Positions 7,076 through 14,540 of a stretch of DNA of 25,446 bases are shown one piece after another. Source of the DNA: an uncultured Bacteroidales bacterium (GTDB taxonomy: Bacteria > Bacteroidota > Bacteroidia > Bacteroidales > Bacteroidaceae); the NCBI GenBank assembly GCA_937901185.1, contig CALCHR010000017.1:1-25446 (forward strand), in the 5' to 3' direction. Numbering within the stretch: position 1 is the stretch's first letter; the number at the start of each line of letters is the position of its first letter. Below the pieces are notes generated by a model. It saw only the letters and a list, made by a program, of their open reading frames with translations. It had not been told where the DNA came from and ran no database searches. Both the position numbers and the translations under genes were made by a program.

Positions 7076-7096
7076 AAGGTAGTCTGTAGTTTCTAT

Positions 7097-7945
7097 TTAG
7101 CAAGCTTTGAATGACATGTCCAATCCCTTTACGGAGTGAGTCAGTGCTCCTACGGAAATATAATCGACTCCACACTCTGCATAATCGCGGATGGTCTCGT
7201 AGGTGATTCCACCGCTGGATTCTACTTCAAACTTTCCGCCAATCATCTCCACAGCTTTACGGGTATTCTCCGGGTTGAAGTTGTCTAACATGATTCTGTC
7301 AGCGCCGCCATGGTTCATTACCTCTTCGATTTCTTTGAAGCTACGCACTTCAATTTCTACTTTCAAGTTCAGGCCTTTCTCTTTTTGGTATTGAGCGCAA
7401 CGGTCCAGTGCGTTGGAAATGCCACCACAGAAGTCTACGTGGTTGTCTTTGAGAAGAATCATGTCGAACAAACCGATTCTATGGTTCACACCGCCGCCTA
7501 TTTTCACAGCTTCTTTCTCCAGCATACGCATGCCGGGAGTTGTTTTTCTGGTGTCAAGGATTCGGGTTTTGGTACCTTCCAGGCGTTTTACATATTTGTC
7601 GGTCATGGTTGCGATGCCGCTCATTCTCTGCATCACGTTAAGCATGAGACGTTCGGTCTGCAACAGGCTCTGCACCTTTCCGCTTACCACCATAGCCACA
7701 TCGCCGGGTTTTACGTGTGCTCCGTCTTCAATAAATACCTCAATTTCCATAGAAGGGTCAAATCTATGAAAAATCTGTTTGGCCACTCTGATTCCGGCCA
7801 AGATGCCTTCTTCTTTTATAAGGAGTTTTGATTTACCCATAGCATCTTCAGGGATGCAACAAAGAGTGGTGTGGTCACCATCGCCAATGTCTTCAGAGAA
7901 TGACAGGTCGATGAGCAGTTCGTTTAATTGGTCTACGCTGTACAT
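7097..7945 (-). CDS. nadC: Nicotinate-nucleotide pyrophosphorylase (quinolinate phosphoribosyltransferase)
   Basis: Converts quinolinate and PRPP to nicotinate mononucleotide with release of CO2, the step of de novo NAD synthesis after NadB/NadA. The 282-residue length is normal. Diagnostic motifs are DTRKTTPGMR at 131-140, KIGGGVNHRIGLFD at 148-161 and LLKDNHV at 164-170, which carry the Arg/Lys/His residues binding quinolinate and phosphates. A C-terminal SSGGITYETIRDYAECGVD segment matches the family's barrel end. No nadA or nadB lies nearby. The partner gene in this transcript is the secreted dipeptidase, an unrelated function on the face of it. Confidence 0.96.
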   Translation of the reverse strand: MYSVDQLNELLIDLSFSEDIGDGDHTTLCCIPEDAMGKSKLLIKEEGILAGIRVAKQIFHRFDPSMEIEVFIEDGAHVKPGDVAMVVSGKVQSLLQTERLMLNVMQRMSGIATMTDKYVKRLEGTKTRILDTRKTTPGMRMLEKEAVKIGGGVNHRIGLFDMILLKDNHVDFCGGISNALDRCAQYQKEKGLNLKVEIEVRSFKEIEEVMNHGGADRIMLDNFNPENTRKAVEMIGGKFEVESSGGITYETIRDYAECGVDYISVGALTHSVKGLDMSFKAC

Positions 7946-7986
7946 GATTTATAAGATTTTAGTTTATGCTTTAAGTTAGGGTGCAA

Positions 7987-7994
7987 CAAAGGTA
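7987..7994 (-). promoter_or_regulatory. -7 element of the nadC-dipeptidase unit
   Basis: On the minus strand TACCTTTG (7994-7987) matches TAnnTTTG and lies 41 bases before the nadC start codon. No clear -33 TTG is seen at the expected distance. It faces away from the rlmH promoter in the 132-base divergent gap. Confidence 0.6.
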
Positions 7995-8039
7995 AGTTAA
8001 AATCTGCGAATAGAGAAATCCGAATAAAAGAAACCGCAG

Positions 8040-8073
8040 TTGTCTGTCAGCTATGATTATTTTGCTATTTTTG
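8040..8073 (+). promoter_or_regulatory. Promoter placed at the rlmH start codon
   Basis: TATTTTTG at 8066-8073 matches the -7 consensus, with TTG at 8040-8042, 23 bases upstream. The -7 word ends four bases before the rlmH ATG at 8078. If used, transcription would start at or next to the start codon, giving a leaderless or near-leaderless mRNA. Confidence 0.55.
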
Positions 8074-8077
8074 CCTT

Positions 8078-8551
8078 ATGAAAATTGTTTTTTTAGTGGT
8101 GGGCCGCACCACCGACAAGCACGTCGAAGCTTTGATTAAAGATTATTCAGAGCGAGTGAAACATTATGTGCCTTTTGAGATAGAGGTAATCCCAGAGTTG
8201 AAGAACACCAAGAATCTGACGGCTGAACAACAGAAAGAGCGCGAAGGAGAATTGATACGGAAACAACTTCGCGATGGCGACTATATTATATTGCTGGATG
8301 AGCATGGGCGGGAATATCGCTCCGTAGAGTTTGCCGACCATCTGCAGATTTTACAATCTCATCAGGCACGTCGCTTGGTTTTCGTAGTAGGAGGTCCATA
8401 CGGTTTTGCTAAATGTATCTATGACCTTTCTCGAGAGAAAATTTCTCTATCCAGGATGACTTTCTCACATCAGATGGTTCGCCTTTTCTTTGTAGAACAA
8501 TTGTATAGAGCATTGACCATCTTGCGGGGAGAACCCTATCACCATGAATAG
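8078..8551 (+). CDS. rlmH: 23S rRNA pseudouridine-1915 N3-methyltransferase
   Basis: Methylates N3 of pseudouridine 1915 in helix 69 of 23S rRNA on the assembled ribosome, using S-adenosylmethionine. The 157-residue length fits this small SPOUT family. Visible motifs are ILLDEHGREYRS at 71-82, VVGGPYGF at 103-110 (SAM-binding knot), HQMVRLFFVEQLYRA at 131-145, and the typical C terminus EPYHHE. The start is supported by the family's usual opening MK-(hydrophobic)-VG. The last 8 bases overlap the start of the next gene (ATGAATAG), suggesting translational coupling. Confidence 0.96.
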   Translation: MKIVFLVVGRTTDKHVEALIKDYSERVKHYVPFEIEVIPELKNTKNLTAEQQKEREGELIRKQLRDGDYIILLDEHGREYRSVEFADHLQILQSHQARRLVFVVGGPYGFAKCIYDLSREKISLSRMTFSHQMVRLFFVEQLYRALTILRGEPYHHE

Positions 8552-9590
8552 ACTAGTAGCGTTATTCGTACTTTTGTTGTTGATAGGCCTATCTTTCTCT
8601 AAACTTTATGGGCAAAGACACCTCACGGTGCTTGAATACAATGTGGAGAATCTTTTTGATACAGTCCATGCCGAAGGACGAGCGGATGAAGAGTTTCTTC
8701 CCAAAGCTCCGAGACAATGGACAAGCCAACGCTATTGGAAAAAACTGGGGCAACTCAACAAGGTCATAGCTGCCGTAGGAGGGCTGACTCCTCCAGATTT
8801 GATAGCACTATGTGAGGTAGAGAATGGAGATGTTCTTGAAGACCTCACCCAAAGAACGGCGCTTCGGCGTTGGCAGTATAAGTATGTAGTAACCCATAGT
8901 CCCGATGAGCGTGGCATAGATGTGGCACTGCTCTATCAACCCCATACCTTTCGCCTCCTTTCAAAGGTGTCTGAACGTATCCCCTATAATATATATAATA
9001 ATGAGTCGCCCACACGAGACATTCTCCATATATCCGGCGAGGTGCTTAGTGGAGACACATTGGATATTTTCCTTTGTCATTTCCCCAGTAGAGCAGGAGG
9101 CGAGCCGCAAAGGGAGGCCTATCGTTGCCGTGCTGCAGCGCTCCTGAAACAAAAAAGTGATAGCATTATGGGTTTACGTCAGCAGCCGGCGGTCTTGATA
9201 CTTGGCGATTTCAATGATGAGTATAGTGACCCTTCCATCTCGGAGGTGCTGTTAGCTCGCTCTCCTCAAGAAACAAAATCCTTTTCCTCAGACTCTTTAT
9301 ATGTGCTCTCTGCTCAAAAAACTGCCAGAGATGGCATTCGAGGGACTTATAAATATAAAGGAGATTGGAGCCAGTTGGACCAGATTATAGTAAATGGTCG
9401 TTTGCTGCAGGAAGAGAGTAGCATTTTTACAAAATGGTCCGACTGTCATATTGTAGATTTTCCCTTCTTGCTGCAAACAGATAAGGCTCATGGTGGGAAA
9501 CGTCCTCGTTCCACTTATCGTGGCACATTCTATAATGGAGGTTTTAGCGACCATCTGCCGATGTCGCTTCGTCTTTATTTGAGAGAATAA
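8544..9590 (+). CDS. Secreted endonuclease/exonuclease/phosphatase-family protein
   Basis: 348 residues with an N-terminal signal-like segment (about 1-23, ending LYG before QRH). The EEP fold motifs follow in order: YNVENLFDT at 32-40 (metal/phosphate Asn), IALCEVEN at 87-94 with the metal-binding Glu, RGIDVALLY, CHFPSRAGGE, LILGDFNDE (Asp/Asn pair) and the final SDHLPMS with catalytic Asp-His. All the expected active-site residues seem present, so it should be an active phosphoesterase outside the cytoplasm. Whether it cuts nucleic acid, sugar phosphates or lipids cannot be told. It overlaps rlmH by 8 bases and has no obvious terminator of its own. Confidence 0.88.
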   Translation: MNRLVALFVLLLLIGLSFSKLYGQRHLTVLEYNVENLFDTVHAEGRADEEFLPKAPRQWTSQRYWKKLGQLNKVIAAVGGLTPPDLIALCEVENGDVLEDLTQRTALRRWQYKYVVTHSPDERGIDVALLYQPHTFRLLSKVSERIPYNIYNNESPTRDILHISGEVLSGDTLDIFLCHFPSRAGGEPQREAYRCRAAALLKQKSDSIMGLRQQPAVLILGDFNDEYSDPSISEVLLARSPQETKSFSSDSLYVLSAQKTARDGIRGTYKYKGDWSQLDQIIVNGRLLQEESSIFTKWSDCHIVDFPFLLQTDKAHGGKRPRSTYRGTFYNGGFSDHLPMSLRLYLRE

Positions 9591-9684
9591 GCTGGCAGAT
9601 AATTCCGACTCATCTTTACCGGTTCCCAAAGCCCTTAAAATTTACTTCTGTAACTATCTGAAAATCAATATCCATTTTCCGGCA

Positions 9685-9770
9685 TTTCTTAGGTAAAAGC
9701 TAGGTAATTTTTGGTAACTACTAAGAAAATTTCGGTAACTACTAAGTTTACGAAAGTAAAGCCTAAGAAA
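9685..9770. repeat. Phased array B: four 21-base units
   Basis: Units of the form GGTAA-N3-CTAAG-N8 start at 9692, 9713, 9734 and 9755, exactly 21 bases apart. The two central ones are identical over GGTAACTACTAAG, and the outer two are diverged (GGTAAAAGCTAGG, AGTAAAGCCTAAG). The array is bracketed by a 9-base inverted repeat, TTTCTTAGG (9685-9693) and CCTAAGAAA (9762-9770). It lies in the 345-base gap between two same-strand genes, 165 bases before fadD. Read on the minus strand the unit resembles that of the array at 12701. Outside the array and the fadD -7 element I see no other feature in this gap. Confidence 0.85.
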
Positions 9771-9894
9771 AATAGTAAATACTCCATCCATTTTTTGTAG
9801 TGTTCCCACAAAGTTGCGACGCCCTTTTTTGATACGTAAGTGGTGATTCTGGATATTTTTGTAGCGTGTAGTGTATCAAGCAGAAAACTTTATG

Positions 9895-9902
9895 TATCTT
9901 TG
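9895..9902 (+). promoter_or_regulatory. -7 element of fadD
   Basis: TATCTTTG matches TAnnTTTG and lies 33 bases before the fadD start codon, giving a leader of about 25-30 bases. No TTG is found 19-23 bases upstream, so recognition may depend on the -7 word alone or on an activator. Confidence 0.6.
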
Positions 9903-9935
9903 CAAAGTTTTTAAACAATTTTTAATATTTAGGAT

Positions 9936-11840
9936 ATGAAAAAGACACTCGTAGACCTTTTTGAATCATCGGTTCAGAAATACGCTAACAACACATTCTT
10001 GTTGGAGAAAACAAAAAAGGAATTTGAACCGACCACTTATGCTGAGGTCCGAAAAGAAGTCTATCGATTGGGCGCAGGCTTGCAAGCTTTGGGCGTGAAG
10101 AAAGGAGATACAATAGCACTCTTGAGCGAGGGCAGAAATATGTGGGTCATCGGCGAACTTGCAATGTTCTATGCTGGTGCTGTGAATGTGCCTTTGAGCA
10201 TTAAGCTGGAGGAAAGCAATGACCTTTTATTCCGTTTGAAGCATGGTGAGGTGAAGTATGTGATGGTGTCAGGAACCCAACTGAAAAAGATCCGCCTCAT
10301 CAAGAACGAACTGCCAGCTATAGAAAAGATTATCGTGTTCGACTCTATGGATAGCTACGAAGAGCGCGAGATCTCTTTAGCGGAAGTGCAAAAAATGGGT
10401 GATGAGTTTCTCTCTACACATACAGAGGAAGAGTTTCTCAAGGTGGCCCGTTCTATCGAAAACGACGACTATGCTACCATCACTTACACCAGTGGTACGA
10501 CAGCCGACCCCAAAGGCGTTGTTTTAACTCACCGTAACTACACAGCTAATGTGGAGCAGTCTTTGACTCTTGTAGACATCGACCAGACTTGGAGAACTTT
10601 GATTATCCTGCCTTTGGACCATTGCTTTGCGCATGTGGTAGGTTTCTACATTATGATGTCTGTGGGTGCTACAGCTGCAACAGTACAGGTAGGACGTACA
10701 CCTTTGGAAACACTGAAAAATATACCTTTGAACATCCGTGAAGTGAAGCCCCACTTCATTTTGAGCGTGCCGGCTTTGGCTAAAACATTTAAGAAAAATA
10801 TTGAGCAAGGCATCCGCGCAAAAGGTAAGAACGTGGTTCGTCTCTTCAATATAGGTTTGCGAGTGAAGCAAATTTACTACGGAGATAGCAATCTGGACTT
10901 CAAGGGCGTAAGATTGTTACTTAAACCTTTAGTTTCTTTGTTTGACAAACTGATATTTGCTAAGGTGAGAGAGAACTTTGGCGGTGAACTCCGTTTCTTT
11001 ATTGGAGGTGGAGCGCTCTTGGATAAGGATTTGCAGAAGTTTTATGTTGGCATAGGTATACCTATGTATCAAGGCTATGGACTTTCAGAAGCTACCCCTG
11101 TTATTTCCAGCAACGGACCGGAGCTCTATCGCTTTGGCTCAAGCGGTAAGTTGGTAAAGCCATTGGAGTTGAAAATCTGTGATTCAGAGGGTAAGGAGTT
11201 GCCGGTAGGCCAGGAAGGAGAGATTGTAATTAAGGGCGAGAATGTGATGGCCGGCTATTGGAAAAACCCGGAATCAACGGCAGAGACTGTACGTAACGGC
11301 TACCTCTACACTGGCGATTTGGGATATATGTCAAAAGAGGGCCTTCTCTATGTTAAGGGTCGTTTCAAGAGCTTGCTCATTTCCAGCGATGGAGAAAAGT
11401 ATAGCCCGGAAGGAATTGAAGAAGCCTTGGTAGAAAAATCTAAGTATATTGACCAAGTAATGCTCTATAACAACCAGTCTCCTTTCACCATTGCCCTCAT
11501 TGTTCCAAACAGAGAACAATTGCTTCGTAAGTTGTCTCATAAGAATCTGACTTTGGATACAGAAGAAGGTCGTATGGCTGCTCTTAAGAAACTCGAACAA
11601 GAAATTAGTAAGTTCAAGAAGGGCGGAGAGTTTGAAGGTATGTTCCCTGAGCGCTGGTTGCCTAGTAGCTTTGCAGTCTTGGCAGAACCATTTACAGAGC
11701 AGAATCAAATGATTAACTCCACTATGAAAATGGTGAGAGGTAAGATTGAGAAGGCCTATAAGGAGCGCATTGATTATGTATATACTGCAGAAGGAAAGCA
11801 GTTGCTGAACAAAGAGAACTTGGCCGCTTTGAAGAAATAA
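9936..11840 (+). CDS. fadD: Long-chain acyl-CoA synthetase (AMP-forming)
   Basis: Activates fatty acids to acyl-CoA through an acyl-adenylate, using ATP and CoA. The 634-residue product has the complete adenylate-forming domain set: TSGTTADPKG at 185-194 (phosphate loop), QGYGLSEATPV at 379-389, YTGDLGY at 458-464 with the ribose-binding Asp, and GRFKSLLISSDGEKYSPE from 475, the hinge into the C-terminal domain. Length and the GYLYTGDLG context fit the long-chain group rather than acetyl-CoA synthetases, but chain-length preference cannot be read directly. The protein lacks membrane segments, so it is probably cytoplasmic or peripheral. It has its own -7 element, and a small channel gene follows 21 bases downstream. 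Confidence 0.92.
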   Translation: MKKTLVDLFESSVQKYANNTFLLEKTKKEFEPTTYAEVRKEVYRLGAGLQALGVKKGDTIALLSEGRNMWVIGELAMFYAGAVNVPLSIKLEESNDLLFRLKHGEVKYVMVSGTQLKKIRLIKNELPAIEKIIVFDSMDSYEEREISLAEVQKMGDEFLSTHTEEEFLKVARSIENDDYATITYTSGTTADPKGVVLTHRNYTANVEQSLTLVDIDQTWRTLIILPLDHCFAHVVGFYIMMSVGATAATVQVGRTPLETLKNIPLNIREVKPHFILSVPALAKTFKKNIEQGIRAKGKNVVRLFNIGLRVKQIYYGDSNLDFKGVRLLLKPLVSLFDKLIFAKVRENFGGELRFFIGGGALLDKDLQKFYVGIGIPMYQGYGLSEATPVISSNGPELYRFGSSGKLVKPLELKICDSEGKELPVGQEGEIVIKGENVMAGYWKNPESTAETVRNGYLYTGDLGYMSKEGLLYVKGRFKSLLISSDGEKYSPEGIEEALVEKSKYIDQVMLYNNQSPFTIALIVPNREQLLRKLSHKNLTLDTEEGRMAALKKLEQEISKFKKGGEFEGMFPERWLPSSFAVLAEPFTEQNQMINSTMKMVRGKIEKAYKERIDYVYTAEGKQLLNKENLAALKK

Positions 11841-11861
11841 TCCATAGGACGCATTATTTTG

Positions 11862-12455
11862 ATGGAGACCTTAAAATCTGCGATATTATCGGGTATAGCT
11901 GTAGGTATTGCCGGCTTTGGCTTTTTAGCCACACGAGACATTGTGGGGAGTGTGCTTTTTGCCTTCGCTCTGCTCACTGTAGTCAACTACAAACTGAAGT
12001 TGTACACTGGCACTGCAGGATTTATCAAACGCAACGAACTGCCTTATCTGCTTTTCGTCTTGCTGGGTAATCTGATTGGCTGTTTCCTAATGGGCTTGTT
12101 GGCGCGTTGTTCGCCTATGGAGTTGCAAGCTTCGGCAGAGAACCTATTACGCGGTCGCTTGGAAGTTGGCCCATTGAAAGGGGGACTATTGGCTATTGGG
12201 TGCGGATTTATCATGACCACCTCTGTAACCTTTGCTCGCAAGGGAAACAATTTGCCATTGCTTATAGGTGTTCCTCTCTTCATAACTTGCGGTTTTCCGC
12301 ATTGCGCAGCAGATGCGTTCTTCTACTTTACAGCACCATGGGCTTTCTGGATGGAACATCTAGGCGAAATCCTTACTTTCTATGTGTGTATCGTAGTAGG
12401 AAATTTTATAGGATGCAATCTGTATAGATGGGTGATGGGAGCTAATCCTGAATAA
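11862..12455 (+). CDS. Short formate/nitrite-transporter-type channel
   Basis: 197 residues, nearly all hydrophobic, with about six membrane segments. Two stretches resemble the FNT (FocA/NirC) channel family: FALLTVVNYKLKLYTGT at about 35-51, like the first-half pore loop, and FITCGFPHCAADAFFY at 140-155, like the second-half motif with the conserved pore His (here His147). It is clearly shorter than FocA (about 280 residues), with trimmed loops, and the mid-protein Cys-Asn motif is not recognisable. I chose ATG at 11862 over the TTG one codon earlier. It is probably cotranscribed with fadD. The transported anion (formate, nitrite, acetate or similar) is not determinable. Confidence 0.68.
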   Translation: METLKSAILSGIAVGIAGFGFLATRDIVGSVLFAFALLTVVNYKLKLYTGTAGFIKRNELPYLLFVLLGNLIGCFLMGLLARCSPMELQASAENLLRGRLEVGPLKGGLLAIGCGFIMTTSVTFARKGNNLPLLIGVPLFITCGFPHCAADAFFYFTAPWAFWMEHLGEILTFYVCIVVGNFIGCNLYRWVMGANPE

Positions 12456-12518
12456 TGAACAGATAGATTTGTATATATATTATAATATACGATTAGACTA
12501 AAAACTGTAAACACAGAT

Positions 12519-12563
12519 AAAAGAGTATCGCTGACAGGTTTATCCGTTGGCGATACTCTTTTT
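12519..12563 (+). terminator. Terminator of the fadD-channel unit
   Basis: AAAAGAGTATCGC (12519-12531) and GCGATACTCTTTT (12550-12562) form a 13-base-pair stem around an 18-base loop, followed by further T. The A-rich left flank means it might also work in the reverse direction. It lies 64 bases after the channel stop codon. Confidence 0.85.
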
Positions 12564-12867
12564 ATTGGTATAGAACTATTCTTTAGGATAGGAAAGAAAC
12601 TCTGTAAATAGGATGTGTGTGGTAAAAAATCAAGGCCTTGTCTGAGACTCCTTTGTAAGTTCCCATAAAGGGGTGATACATAGGTCTGAAATCTTTGGCC
12701 TTTACTAAGAGAATCTAGTAAACTACGAATTTTTCCTAGTAAACTTCTAGTTTTTCTTAGTAAACTCCGAAGAATTGGCCCAAAATGGGTGCTGAATTAC
12801 AGGTATTTACAGGCAGACATTTTTAGCAGATTTTTATCTATCTCTAATTGTCAAATTTGAATTTTTC
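12564..12867. other. Non-coding convergent gap around array C
   Basis: Apart from array C (12701-12777), this stretch holds two short blocks that resemble flanks of array B. GTTCCCATAAAG at 12659-12670 is similar to GTTCCCACAAAG at 9802-9813. The sequence at 12767-12788, read on the minus strand, matches 9672-9693 at 17 of 22 bases by eye. TTACAG at 12807-12812 sits 24 bases beyond that block, mirroring CTGTAA at 9648-9653. No convincing ORF, RNA or promoter was seen. Confidence 0.5.
12701..12777. repeat. Phased array C: one inverted and three direct 21-base units
   Basis: TAGTAAACT occurs at 12716, 12737 and 12758, exactly 21 bases apart, each preceded by C or T and followed by an AT-rich half (units 12715-12735, 12736-12756, 12757-12777). 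Just before them TTTACTAAGA (12701-12710) is an inverted copy of TCTTAGTAAA (12755-12764). The array lies between the convergent channel gene and the CvfB-like gene. Its unit reads like the minus strand of array B (14 of 21 positions by eye), so the two are probably diverged copies in opposite orientation. Confidence 0.83.
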
Positions 12868-12905
12868 AAAAAAATAACAGCTCGTCTTCACGACGAACTG
12901 TTATT
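12868..12905 (-). terminator. Terminator of the lolD-cvfB unit
   Basis: On the minus strand, AATAACAGTTCGTC (12905-12892) pairs with GACGAGCTGTTATT (12886-12873) with one G-T wobble, and runs into a T-stretch (complement of 12868-12874). It lies 117 bases past the end of the CvfB-like gene, leaving an unusually long 3' tail that contains a short open frame. Confidence 0.83.
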
Positions 12906-12940
12906 CCACAGAACTTATATAGAGATGAAAAAACTATTTG

Positions 12941-13018
12941 CTCTGATTTTCTATGGCAAATTTAAGAAGTGTGAATAGTCTATCAAAATTAAATCTGCCA
13001 AAATCGACCATCTGGGCA
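12941..13018 (-). CDS. Possible 25-residue small ORF in the cvfB 3' tail
   Basis: Between the CvfB-like stop codon and its terminator an ATG-started frame of 25 codons reads MVDFGRFNFDRLFTLLKF and ends IENQSK before TAG. The composition (alternating aromatic/hydrophobic and basic residues) is protein-like, and the frame stays open upstream of the ATG back to a TGA within the end of the CvfB-like gene. There is no evident ribosome-binding site. It could be a small protein, a degraded gene end or chance. I list it only because the tail is otherwise unexplained. The coordinates are approximate to a codon. Confidence 0.2.
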
Positions 13019-13021
13019 AAG

Positions 13022-13858
13022 TTATCGATGAGTCAACTCTATAGCGTTCTCTTTCAAAAGGATTTTTTTCTCTTTGTAGAGGTGGCCAATGGCTCTCTTA
13101 AAGGTTTTCTTGCTGACACCAAAGCGAGCAGAAATCTCTTCAGAAGAACTTTTGTCGGAATAGGGGAGAACGCCATTGCTTTGTTGTAGTTCCTCGTATA
13201 AGATTTCTGAGAAATCTCTGAAACGGCTTTTGCCGATAGGCTGTATGGAGATATCTAACTTTCCATCAGGGCGTATGTTAACAATGTAGCCGGTAAGTTT
13301 GTCTCCGGTGTGTGGTATCTGGTAAGTTTGATTGTCGTAAATCAAGCCGCTGTATTTGTTTTCTACGATAACTTTGAAACCCAGCGGAGTTTTTTGCTGT
13401 ACAATCAACTGCACCTCCATACCGCGATAAAGGCTACTTGGTGCAGGCTGCAACCATTTTTCAACTTTAGCCGAAGCCACAATGCGGTGCGTCTCTTCGT
13501 CGATGTGGATGTGTACGAGATAGTAATTATCTTTTACCATGGTGCGCTTTTGTTCTCTGAAAGGTACAAAAAGGTCTTTCATCAATCCCCAATCGAGGAA
13601 CGCACCATATCTGTTGGTCCATGCAACGCGCAGAAAAGCAAAGTCACCTACTTGAGCCTTAGGAGTTTCGGTAGTGGCAACGAGTCTTTCTTCTTGGTCG
13701 AGATATACAAAAGCACGAACCATGTCTCCTTCTTTTAGTTGGTTCGTGATATAGGCCTTTGGCATAAGGATTTCTCCCAATTCTCCGGCATCTAAGTACG
13801 CTCCAAAATCGGAGAAGCGTACGAGTGGCATCTCATTCCAGCGTCCTAATTGTATCAT
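13022..13858 (-). CDS. CvfB-like S1 RNA-binding protein
   Basis: An S1-domain protein of the CvfB type: tandem S1-like beta-barrels followed by a C-terminal winged-helix-like region (SARFGVSKKTFKRAIGHLYK near the end). Known relatives bind RNA and affect virulence or gene expression; a specific role here is unknown. I start it at the internal Met (13858; MIQLGRWNEMPLV), which fits the family's usual opening, giving 278 residues. The frame stays open to another ATG at 13900, but that would extend the overlap with lolD from 26 to 68 bases. FSDFGAYLDAGELGEILMPK and DWGLMKDLFVPFREQ are S1-type strands. It is probably translated by coupling to lolD. Confidence 0.82.
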   Translation of the reverse strand: MIQLGRWNEMPLVRFSDFGAYLDAGELGEILMPKAYITNQLKEGDMVRAFVYLDQEERLVATTETPKAQVGDFAFLRVAWTNRYGAFLDWGLMKDLFVPFREQKRTMVKDNYYLVHIHIDEETHRIVASAKVEKWLQPAPSSLYRGMEVQLIVQQKTPLGFKVIVENKYSGLIYDNQTYQIPHTGDKLTGYIVNIRPDGKLDISIQPIGKSRFRDFSEILYEELQQSNGVLPYSDKSSSEEISARFGVSKKTFKRAIGHLYKEKKILLKENAIELTHR

Positions 13859-14531
13859 TGGTAGAGGTAGATGTTTTTGTAGATATAATATTTCCGTCAA
13901 TCATATGGATTGTGCGGTCGGCAAGTTCGGACAGCGTTTCATCGTGGGTGACAATTACAAAAGTGAGTCCGAATTCTTGGCGTAGCTTAAAAAATAGCTT
14001 GTATAGTTCTTCTTTGTTTTGGCTGTCAAGACTGCCCGAAGGTTCATCGGCAAGAATGATGCTTGGTTGGTTGATTAGAGCGCGAGCTACAGCTACTCTT
14101 TGTTTCTCGCCACCAGAGAGTTCGGAAGGTTTGTGGGTAGCTCTATCTGCCAATCCCATATAGGCAAGTAGTTCTTTGGCTTTAGCTTGAACTTCTTTTG
14201 TAGCTTTACCAGCAATGAGGCCTGGTAACATGATGTTTTCCAAAGCATTGAACTCAGGGAGAAGCTGGTGGAATTGGAAGATAAAACCGATGTGCCGGTT
14301 TCTGAATTTAGCGATCTCCTTTCGGTTCAATGATAGTATATCTATGTCGTTGATACTGATGCTACCTTCATCGGGTTTATAAAGAGACCCCAATATTTGT
14401 AATAAAGTAGTTTTTCCGGCTCCGCTAGGGCCTACGATACATACAAACTCCTTCTCTTCAACATTGAGGTTAATCCCTTTAAGAACGGCGAGTTCACCAA
14501 AAGATTTTTTTATTCCTTTTACACAAATCAT
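13833..14531 (-). CDS. lolD: LolD-type ABC transporter ATPase
   Basis: ATP-binding subunit of a MacB/LolD-class transporter, most likely the LolCDE-type machine that extracts lipoproteins from the inner membrane. With the ATG at 14531 the product is 232 residues, the usual LolD size. The Walker A is GPSGAGKT at 34-41, the Q-loop FQFHQLLPEF near 85-94, the signature LSGGEKQRVAVARA at 138-151, Walker B IILADEPSGSLD at 158-169 and the H-loop VTHDE. A TTG four codons upstream is unlikely because it lies inside the -7 element. No lolC/E-type permease gene is adjacent, so the membrane partner is encoded elsewhere. The symbol is given from family resemblance; a MacB-like or FtsE-like relative cannot be fully excluded. 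Confidence 0.85.
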   Translation of the reverse strand: MICVKGIKKSFGELAVLKGINLNVEEKEFVCIVGPSGAGKTTLLQILGSLYKPDEGSISINDIDILSLNRKEIAKFRNRHIGFIFQFHQLLPEFNALENIMLPGLIAGKATKEVQAKAKELLAYMGLADRATHKPSELSGGEKQRVAVARALINQPSIILADEPSGSLDSQNKEELYKLFFKLRQEFGLTFVIVTHDETLSELADRTIHMIDGNIISTKTSTSTNDTIRTLE

Positions 14532-14540
14532 AATTACTTG

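Noticed and set aside
10524..10871. Long minus-strand frames inside fadD, secA, nadC and the dipeptidase gene.
   Set aside because: They are antisense shadows of genes with clear family motifs; their peptides show no domain signal.
11859..11861. TTG as the start of the channel gene.
   Set aside because: An ATG follows immediately in the same frame at 11862, and the extra residue adds nothing.
12953..13189. A 78-residue plus-strand frame over the end of the CvfB-like gene.
   Set aside because: It lies antisense to a well-supported gene and past the plus-strand terminator, with no promoter.
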